DNA of 64,000 nt from Phylloscopus collybita (taxonomy: Eukaryota; Chordata; Aves; Passeriformes; Phylloscopidae): contig JAJNNQ010000006.1 of assembly GCA_027886175.1 (NCBI GenBank), positions 5,580,001 to 5,644,000 of the forward strand, read 5' to 3'. The position numbers and the translations under genes were made by a program. The stretch's first letter is position 1, and every line of letters begins with the position of its first letter. Shown one piece after another: positions 25,748-64,000 of the stretch. Under the pieces are notes generated by a model, which worked only from the letters and a program-made list of their open reading frames with translations, made no database searches and was not told the DNA's origin.

Positions 25748-28079
25748 GTCTGAATGGGAAGTTCTGTGTGACTAAAAGATGAAAAGACAAATATGGGTAA
25801 ATTGCTAGGAATTTACAACTCCCTTTGCAGATTTGAGACTTTCCACTGATAAATTTTCAGCCAACTGCTTTGAATATATAACTTGCCTGCTGTAGCTTTT
25901 GGAAATCTGGTTACCTACCTAGGCGATTATAGAGCTGACATTTATTGTATGTGCAATTATGGAATATACTGTGTCACTGCTTTCAAATGTCACCTCTTTG
26001 CTACCATTGTTATCTTGCAGAAAGTGTCCTTGCCTCCCTTGAAAGCCGTGATCTTATTCAACTAATACCAACGAACACTGGCAAAATATTTACAAAAGCA
26101 ATTAGCGCTTCTGAGTGTCTAATTTGACATCTTTAAAGGGTCATATTCTAGAAATGAAGTTGTCAAACCTCTGGAGAAAAAGCCCCATTATAAGGTCCAC
26201 CTTGTCTCAGGGTAGTACTTAAAACTTTTATTCTGAAAAAGCTTGTGTTCTCCTTTTTGTCTACATTATGTTCAGCTAAAATGCTATATGATAAGACAGA
26301 GAGTGAAGGATGTGCATGCAACCTCACTCATGAGAGTTGATAAGGGAAATCTCACAAGACTTTAATAAAAAAGACAGGGACATTTTTTGCAGCATTACAA
26401 TTCCTCCTCACATTTCTAAATACAGGTTGCTAGTGTGTGTTTAGCTTATGCTAAGGGCAAGATAGCAATTTTTTTGTGTCTAGATCAGTATTTTCACAGT
26501 AATAATATGCAATTACTACTAATTTAAAGTACCCTTTTCCTCTCTTAACAGAGTGTCCGATCATTTTTCAGCACTCAGAATTTTAAAATAAATAAATGAT
26601 TAAATAAATGAGTGGCTTATACCTCTCCATACCAGTCTTTATTTTAAGGAACATTTTGTTAGAAAAGGCCCCCCCAAAAATTTTCTCATTTTTCATTCTA
26701 AACACTTGCTGGCGCCAGCTCTTCTGAGTTGGAAACTTTCTTCATTCTAATGTTAAATTATGAGCGTGAGAGACTGCTAAAACTCTGCATCAAAATTAAT
26801 CATTTTCCTAGATATTTTGGAATGAAAATTCTTCAGGGATATTTTTGTGATGGTATGTGTTTGCAACTGTGGAAATGCAGAAATAGTTCTAAAGAAAGAA
26901 ATAAAAATGTGTAAATTCACTTTCCTTGTCTGGACATTATTTTTTCTTTCCACACGTACAAAATTGACTTTTATGGTCAGTTTCTTTGAACTCTGCTGCA
27001 TGCTTTAGGAAAAAAAAAATATTATAAACAGTGTAGATGGTTCCAGGGGAATTATTTCTGTTAGAATAAGCAGCAATTTTCTTGACCTATGAAGTCAATA
27101 TTGAAGTGAAGATTTGGTCTTAAAATGGCAACAACTGAGAACCATTTTTTAATAGAAATCCTATTAAATGTTTTCCTTTCATAACACTGCCTCCAGTTAT
27201 TCCATGTCTTCCACTGAGAAAACTTGTCTACTGAGTAAAACACAAAGCTTAACAAAAATTTTCTCCATCAGAGGTACTGATGTTTTGTGATCACATGGCT
27301 AAACATGCACAGTATCTCCTGTGAAGGACTGCTAATGCTCAAGATGGTGCCTTTACTGCTAATATGTTCTGGGGAAAAAGTTATCTTCATGGGTAGCTCC
27401 TTCACTGTTAGGTACTTCCTAATATTCACTACATACAGTTGAGGAAAAGACAGCAACATACACAGACTTAAGGGAAAATTAGGTTGAAATGCCAGTCATA
27501 GCTTGATGTCACATACAATGATGAAATAAAAATGACCTCTATGTGGTCACACTCTTTCAAGAACTAAGATGAGCTTGAGCTCACTGTCAGCTTTGCTTGT
27601 CAAAAATAAGGTAGCAGAGACATTAATATGAGTATCAGATGACAGTTCTATTATAAATATGAGATGAAAATAACCCAACAAACATGGAAAAAGGATTTCC
27701 TTATGCTTAATTGGGACAGAATTACATTACTACATAAAGCTTTTATTTAACAGAAGTCTTTAAAATGCTTCAGACTACATGTGACATGAAAATTATTCTA
27801 TTGTGTATAGATTTACTGAACTAACAGCTATAAAAATTACAACCATCTCTTACCACAGAAGTTTGATCTCAATATAGAAACAAGACCTTTTTTTCACCTT
27901 AAAAAATGTAATCCACAATGCAATTACTGATTGTGACAGAAAGATTTCTTTCAACCTCTGCAGTATCAAAAAGCAATCTGTATTTTTTTGCTTGCATTTT
28001 ATTATAGCTTTTCTCTATTCACAGCATTTTTAATATGATCAGCTTGCAAAGATAAACTCTTTCTGCTGCATTTGAGGTA

Positions 28080-28400
28080 TGTGTTTATATAGAATCAAAG
28101 CTGCATCTCAAATTTGTATTCATGCAATTCAGGTAGCATTAGCTTCGCTAATGCTACTGCAAATAAATGCGTAGCCATAGCAGCAGAGAACTTAATGCAG
28201 GCTGCAAAACCTGACCAAAAACTTAGTGAATAATGCAGTTTTCTGTGCTGCAGTGGGCTCTGCCCTGCCTTGGATATGCTGCTCCACGTATCTGGACGTC
28301 AGTAGCATGAAATAAGCTGCAAATATGCCTTGACTCTTGTTGTAAATAATTGATAAACTCAGATTAGCCATAGCTATTAGCTGCTTGAAATGATTGTCTA
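28080..28400. promoter_or_regulatory. Candidate conserved element with palindrome
   Basis: Unique sequence centred on a 25-nt hairpin: GTAGCATTAGC (28133-28143), spacer ttc, GCTAATGCTAC (28147-28157). The arms are perfect and each contains a TAAT-type core. Further ATTAG and TAAT-like motifs and a CpG-bearing cacgtatctggacgtc stretch follow. Candidate enhancer only. Confidence 0.35.
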
Positions 28401-28931
28401 ATGTGCAAAACCCTGATCACTGAAAATTAAGTGCTTTCTTCTGCTTCCTAAATAAAAGATCTCCTCTGTTAGATGCTGTTGAATCCTAAGCACACCACTA
28501 AAACTATACCAATACTTTGCTTGTGTCAAACACTGTTCTGAATTAGAACTACAGCAAAAGCATATACCATAATATTTACTGCAGAACAGAGTCCTTTGCA
28601 GTTAAAGCAAACTGTAACATTAACAGGTAGTTTTGCACAAAGATGTAATTCAGTAGGTAATTTAAAAATAAAAAACACCATGAATGGGAATGAAATATAC
28701 CAATCATATCTATATCCACTAAAATCTAGTGCATATTACTTGCATTCTTAAGGCATTAAAACACTTCCAAGATTTAGCAATTCTAAATGTGTATTATTTC
28801 TTTTAGTTATGCAGCAGAATTTTTTCTCCACAAGAAATATTGTGACTTGATGGGCCTTGTCACAAGCATTAAAAATACAACTGGTATTTCTGATCACAAA
28901 AATAAAGCAGATTTAAACCTGACAAAACCTA

Positions 28932-29050
28932 CATATCACAAAATCACAAGGTTGGAAGAGACCTTCAAGATCATCGAGTCCAACCCATGCCCTAACACTT
29001 CAACTAAACCATGGCACCGAGTGCCACATCCAATCTTTTTTTAAACATAC
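28932..29050 (-). mobile_element. CR1 3' end fragment
   Basis: About 115 bp, well preserved: on the plus strand it reads aaaatcacaaggttggaaga, then gaccttcaagatcatcgagt, then caacccatgccctaacactt. This is the reverse complement of a common avian CR1 3' terminus, so the element lies on the minus strand with its 3' end at about 28932. The low divergence suggests a fairly recent subfamily. Confidence 0.88.
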
Positions 29051-29583
29051 ATTTTTTAAAACACATATCATGTTAGAAAGAGGCAATCTGTTCAGTAACA
29101 GAAGAATGCAGTAAGGTTGAAAATAAAATAACACACATTCAGCTACTGTGGAATGTGCTATGAGAATGAGTACTCCTTTTTAATTAGAAGTACCAGCTGA
29201 ATGCAACAAGAGCTTCCAGGGGAGCTCAACAGATCATGAAAGGCAAAATAGCCCACACACATTTCACTAAATTTATTATTGCTCTTTTTTTCCCTTAAGC
29301 AGTCTATTTAGTTAAAGGAAACTATTTCAGTTCTCAGTTCTAGACTGGAGCAGCACTGGCTTGCTCCTCTTTATTACTTTGTTTTACAGAGTTTGGCTAA
29401 GCCTGAAAAGCAAATGCTAGCTTGATATCTTGTGTAGCATTGTACTGAGGATGACATTGCCAATGATTAGAAAAATTTCCTTCCTGCTTCCATTTAGATG
29501 GCAGCTATGGAGAATGTGTGCATTCAGGCTGTATTTCTCTCCTTTGTAATACCCTGTGAAACATAGAACCAGTTTCCTGTCCT

Positions 29584-30186
29584 GTGTTTATGTGGGATAG
29601 AATTAATTTCCTTCCTAGTAGCTGGTACACTGCTCTGTTTTGACTTGAGTGTAGGAAGGATGTTGATAACACACTGATGTTTTAGTTGTTGCTCAGCAGT
29701 GCTTACCCTAAGTCAAGGAACTTTCAGATTCCCATGCTCTGGGATGCTCACATGCTCTGCATGTGCTCTACTCAATGGGTAGGGGCACAACAAACTGGGG
29801 AGGAGCATAGCTGGGACAGCTGACCCGAACTGGCCAAAGAGATACTCCCTACCATATGGCATCGGGCTCAGCATGCAAACTGAGGAATTTGGCCAGGAGA
29901 TGTTGATTGCTAGGAAGAGACTGGCTCAGCATTGGTCCTCAGTGGTGAGAAATTGTATTGTGTATCACTTGTTTCTCTTGTGTTTTTTTCCTCTCCCTCC
30001 CTCTACTTTTTACTCCTCCTTCTTCTCCTCCTTCTCCTTGTTGTTATTATTATTATTATTATTATTATCCCATTTCGATTATTACACTGTTCTTTTCTCA
30101 ACCCATGAGCTTTACCTTTTTCAATCCCACCAGGGAAGACAGCATGTGGCAGTGAGGTACTTAATTGCCAGCTTGGGGTTATAACA
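29584..30186 (+). mobile_element. Avian ERV-type solo LTR
   Basis: About 600 bp beginning near tgtgggatagaattaatttc and ending aattgccagcttggggttat aaca. Recognisable internal blocks are gttgataacacactgatgtt, cagctgacccgaactggcca and ctcaacccatgagctttacc. I recognise this arrangement as a common LTR of bird genomes, probably an ERVL-related family seen in songbirds; this is from memory. A (TTA)n run lies inside it. Ends are approximate and no target duplication could be established. No internal viral genes are present. Confidence 0.68.
30043..30068 (+). repeat. (TTA)n microsatellite inside LTR
   Basis: About eight and a half TTA units. The T- and CTT-rich stretch before it (30005-30040) is part of the same low-complexity tract. 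It lies within the LTR and explains the runs of Leu, Tyr or Ile in overlapping open frames. Confidence 0.9.
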
Positions 30187-32740
30187 CTATTTATGCCTGG
30201 ATCTGATTTGGTTTCCAAGTTTTTGAGAGAAATATCTTTAATCATAGAGACTAAACTAGATTTTATTTATTTGGTTGGTTGTGTTTTGAAACAGATAAAT
30301 TAGTTAGAACTTGATGGCACCTGCCCAACAGAGATTACTACACTCTAAAGCATTCCAGACAGACATTTCAAGTCATGGCTTGTAATTCTTTTTGACTGTA
30401 TGATGATGAATCCTAGGTATGAATCTGCAGTGTGTATTAATAGAGTATATCTACTGTAAGTGAATCTGTCAATCTCAGCAGAACAAACAGTAACCAAACC
30501 AGTTACCAGTTAACCCAAACAGCCAAAACCAGTACAGAAGCAAACATGGGAAGTGCATGTTTTGCTACTTAAGGACTTTCAGCAATCTCCACATATTTTT
30601 GCCTTACAGTAAGGTTTTTTCCCTATGATATAAAATTTGACATCCATTTGAAATTTTACGTTGGGGAAAAAAATAGCAAATTAGGAACAACCAAGCCAAT
30701 ATGTCTGTTAAATAACATATCCCAGTTTTTTTGAAGTGGGCTAAAGTCACAGACTTCTTGCTTGTATGGTGTATATGTAATAGACCATTATATAAAGTAT
30801 TCATCACTTATTATACACATATAGACAGAAAGAACTGGCTATTGAGCATGTATCTATATATCAGATATAAAGTGCAAGAAAAAATGATACAGAGAACAAT
30901 ACTGACATTATATATTGTCAGACTCAGAAAAAGAAAATTAAAGAAACTTTATAATTCCTATCTTGACAGAACATATTAACTTCATTAAAGTTATTATCAT
31001 TATTATCCAAAATTGACTTTGACATTCAGGGTCTAGCATTTATTCCAGACAATATGTAACCTAAATGACCAAATACTTCTACTAAAAAGGAAAAAAATGC
31101 TTTAAACTCACCATAATCTACACCAGGTGTGGTGCTCTATTTGGCTCAAGATAGGAAGATGTAACACACAGACATTGTGACAAGTGTCATCAAATCAAAA
31201 ACATGCTAATGAATTCCTTAAAAGCAAGCTCAGATCTGTACTAGCCTGTTTCTGAGCTAACAAGACAAGTGAAAGAAACATTGAATTCATTTTAACATGT
31301 CTTAGAATTAGAAAGTCTCAAGATGCTCTGTAGAATCTGACTTTGATAAAAACAAAACATCCAAGCATTTACTTTACTCTTGTCTCCAAGTCAGATATCT
31401 GAACTTCAAACTTCAGCATCAAACTATATCCATCTGATGTACAAATCTGTCCATGGTTTAGACTAAGATTTTTCAGCATTAAAATGTTGGTGAGTGTATT
31501 TGTTTTTGTTGTTTTGTTTTTTTAATCTGAAACATGGCCATAATCTTTAATCAAAGGCAGTTAAGTTTGAAAACTGGAAGCTACAGTCTGTCCACAGATA
31601 ACTACCTAGATGGAATGTGCTAGTAAGAAGCAGTATTCAATATGACTGCTCTTACAAGCAGAAACATTTACAGGATAAATTGAGATGTGCTCTATAGTCA
31701 TTACTCAAATATTATTATGTTATGTCTTAGACAAGTAGCTGTCAAATATACTTGATTTCTCTTTGATCCAATTTCTGCAATTATCTATAAACTGTCCTTT
31801 CAGCTCTATTTTCTTCAATTTTGTGTTTATATGCCAAATTCAACAGGTTTGGAGGTTTTTTGCTACACTCAGATAAATAAACACTTAAACATGAGGTATA
31901 ATTAATAGAATCAATTTTATGACATCTGGTTTATAAAACTCAGTGCATTTAAATATCAAAAAATAGTGCAATCTGCTTTAAAAACTATGATTTTTTTTCC
32001 TCATTATTAAAATTTCTCTTTAACAGAAGGACTACAGATATAAACCTCTTACCGAGACCACTAGTCATGAGCAACTGAGTCACTCTGTATTCCTCAAGCT
32101 TAATTAAAACACAGCCATACAGTAATATTCTGCAGACTGACTATCTAACAAAGCTAACAGGCACCCATACCTGCACTGTAACTTTTCTCATAAGAACAAG
32201 TCCTACTGATTACAGTGAGACAGTTCAGAAGTTTACAAATAAACATTTACTATAACTTTATTGAGACAACACTCCTTTTGAATGATACTGATAAACAATA
32301 GCTTAAACCATTCCACCTATAGCACCAAGAAAACCAAGACAAAGAAACACAGAATGAATGCCAAAAGTTCTCAGATTTGGTATAATAGGCACTTAGTAAC
32401 ACTTAAAACATTGCACAATCTCTGCTTTCTATTAGCTCCATAAATCCTAAAAAACTTGCATAATAATTCTTAAGGATTATAAAAGTACTACAGTTTTAAA
32501 ACATAATCAAAATTTAAATAAATGAAAATCCCACAGAAGAAGAAGAGCTTTGCCAAGTAAGCAGTAAGTATAGTTTCAGGACGTAATATTGAGATGTTTC
32601 TTAAAAAGCAAGTTCCAATATGATTTAGTACTCCACTAATGTAAAAAACTGAAAAAATAATCACAGCAGTCTTGAAAGCACAGATCAACTACAAAAGCTA
32701 ACCTAAGAAGTGCATGCAATTCATGAATGTGGTTCATTAC
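30187..32740. other. Non-genic DNA directly after DIAPH3 exon E
   Basis: Presumed start of the next DIAPH3 intron (donor gtaatg at 32740). No repeat or exon recognised. Confidence 0.55.
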
Positions 32741-62064
<29,324 letters not shown>

Positions 62065-64000
62065 CTAAAATATAGAACATTCATTCTGTTAACACACTAA
62101 ACAAAACCCATTATTTTGAAAATGCAAGAGTTAAAACCTTAACCAAGTCAGCATACTACATTGTTAATTCTGAAATAAAAGCACATTGAACAAATTACAA
62201 TGCAAGATGAAGAGGTCACTCTACAATGTTCAGCGCTCTTCACTTATGCAGATTCCTTATTCTCACTAGATGCATGCTTTTTGAATGTTGTATTTTCTTT
62301 TGTTTTTATGCCCAAGGTTTTGCATTGCAATTAACAGTCTGTTTTAAGTAACCTGAGATATACATATGCCAGTCTGTCTCTTCTGATTAACCAAAGAACA
62401 AGTTTTCAAGATATTCCAAGAACCACAAAGCTTTTCTCCATCTCATTCTGTTAAAACAGAAAATACAAACATTTTTATGAAATATATGAAGAAAACAAGA
62501 TTCTCAAACACAGAAAATGGGGCTATTAAACACCTAAGCATGAAACCAATACCTCAATTCTCTAGTTTAAAAACACTATGTATGGTAAAAAACACAGCAG
62601 AATTTGTTGGAGCAAAAGTGCTTGCCAAGCATTTCAGAGGGTACAACAGAGCAACCCAGGAACTTAGGAAAACGAAAGGAGTGGAGCTGAAACATCAGGG
62701 ATTTATAGAAAGATAAAGAAAAATTTAAGTTTTCTTTGCCAGGAAAAGAGAGATAAAACTTTCATCTATTTGAAGCAATGCATGTAAAGTTGAATGCTTG
62801 ATCTGTAAATAGTTGATTGAAATACTAAGATGACCAGAGTAATCTGAGGATAATTAGCATGTATTCTATCTTAGATCTATATCATTGCCATTGGTTAAAA
62901 CTTATTTTTTATTATTTATGAAGTCAACATTTATTTAAGTTTGATAGGAGAAACAGATAAAGATGCAAGAACATACTGTGAATTCTAGTCTAATGACTTT
63001 TTTTTTTCTTTTAAAATATTTTTTTCATTCATAATACTGTAAACATCTGTAAAGGTTTAGCTACCTTCATCTTCATCTTAAAAAAAACCTCCTTGGAGAA
63101 AGTCTGTGTCCCTGTGATGTTACTAGGATCTGTAGTGGATCCATAATTTCCAACTATTTCCACCAAATAGTGATGTGAGAGAAAACATAAAATACATAGA
63201 AAAAACACATCCTTCTCTGATAAAAGCCTGACAGAGTCCCCAAATGACCAGAGTAAATGCTGCATAGCAACTACAGTCCCACTCACAGCAGAAGCATTAA
63301 GACAACTATAAAATGATCCACGGCAATGTGATAAATTGCTTTATAATCACCATTTTTAAAAGTCTCTGATTACTCAAAAAACAGTTTCTCAATTGTATGT
63401 TAGACTTGCACATTTTGACTCAGACATTGGTAAGCCAAAATCATCACCAGTTCGGTCGGTTGGCTTCAGTAATTAATTAAAAAACTGCTTTGTTTGGGGA
63501 TCATAGCTAAAATTAGAAGCTGACAATGTTGACTAAGACATGTTTCAGTCTTCACTGGCCCCAGAAACAAACCTGATTTTAACAGAGAGTTGTACTTCTG
63601 CTGTCATGAGAAGCATCTGAGGGTTAGGCATACACCATTTTAAGTCACTGATTTACTTAGAAAGATGCTAAGAAAGACAGAATAGAACAACTTGTGTCTA
63701 ATCTAACTATTGATTGGACTCTTCACAGGACTGTTTATCTCACATGAAGAGCTTATAGTATAAATTAATGTGACATATACATAGAGTATGTAATGTCAAA
63801 ATTACATAGAGAGATGGCAAGGAACACTGATTTAAAAACAGTACGAAAGCCCAACCCGCCAAAAAATCCTCTACACCAATTGCAGGTAGCAGCTGAGTAA
63901 CAGCTACAGTCTTTTACCCAGATGAGAAACTCAGCAAAATAATTCAGTGCCTAGAACCGATTAACAGGTGCTATACAAGAGATTTTCAAGCTTTTGCTTC
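62065..64000 (-). other. DIAPH3: DIAPH3 intron upstream of exon A (partial)
   Basis: AT-rich sequence with no recognisable repeat and no exon resembling the preceding FH2 segment. The plus-strand frame 62477-62716 and the minus-strand frame 63029-63286 have no recognisable family and no matching splice signals, so I treat them as chance. Confidence 0.7.

Larger units (their letters stand above)
22791..28079. other. Non-genic DNA
   Basis: AT-rich unique sequence with the palindrome at 24280, the hairpin at 25716 and the poly-A tract at 25081. No supported gene. Confidence 0.55.

Noticed and set aside
29873..30184. 103-codon plus-strand frame with Leu/Tyr runs
   Set aside because: It runs through the TTA microsatellite of an LTR and is not a gene.
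63029..63286. Possible upstream FH2 exon of DIAPH3
   Set aside because: The 85-codon frame has no resemblance to the FH2 segment that should precede exon A.

Overview
The window is vertebrate nuclear DNA, almost certainly from a bird. It is AT-rich and intron-dominated, and it carries several CR1 LINE fragments with the typical avian 3' end, avian-type solo LTRs, and very few SINE-like or simple repeats for its length. One LTR resembles a family I associate with songbirds, but I cannot fix the species. No bacterial-style genes, operons or CRISPR arrays are present, and nearly all open frames in the window are chance frames in intron DNA.

One protein-coding gene is supported: the 3' part of DIAPH3 (diaphanous-related formin 3, mDia2) on the minus strand. 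Five coding exons can be placed to the base, in transcript order: 61940-62064, 52834-52998, 48796-48931, 33241-33336 and 32741-32800. Together they encode the last part of the FH2 actin-nucleation domain, a highly charged basic helix, the complete autoinhibitory DAD motif and the start of the C-terminal tail. All four junctions keep reading frame. The N-terminal exons (GTPase-binding/DID, dimerisation, FH1, most of FH2) lie beyond position 64000. The last coding exon was not found and probably lies before position 1 or is too diverged to recognise.

The most notable signal is the 8.9-kb intron between the first two exons. It has the signature of a minor-class (U12-type) AT-AC intron: ATATCCTTT at the donor, GCCTTAAC as branch site, and AC at the acceptor 11 nt from the branch adenosine. 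Only this splice gives the FH2 length expected from other diaphanous formins. The DAD exon (96 nt) and the next exon (60 nt) both have phase 1-1 borders, so either could be skipped without a frameshift. Skipping the first would remove autoinhibition.

Layout: 1-32740 is intron or 3' flank holding a CR1 copy (21160-22476), a CR1 3' end (28932-29050), an LTR (29584-30186), a GC-rich patch with a palindromic RFX-like X-box (15640-15960), several unique stretches that look like conserved regulatory DNA, and a few perfect hairpins or palindromes. 32741-33336 holds the DAD and tail exons. 33337-48795 is a large intron with two CR1 fragments and a CR1 tail. 48796-52998 holds two exons. 52999-61939 is the U12-type intron with a CR1 fragment, a structurally complete solo LTR (58644-59154) and a CR1 tail. 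62065-64000 is intron. Part 2 statements about regulatory elements and repeat families rest on reading and pattern recognition, with no database search.
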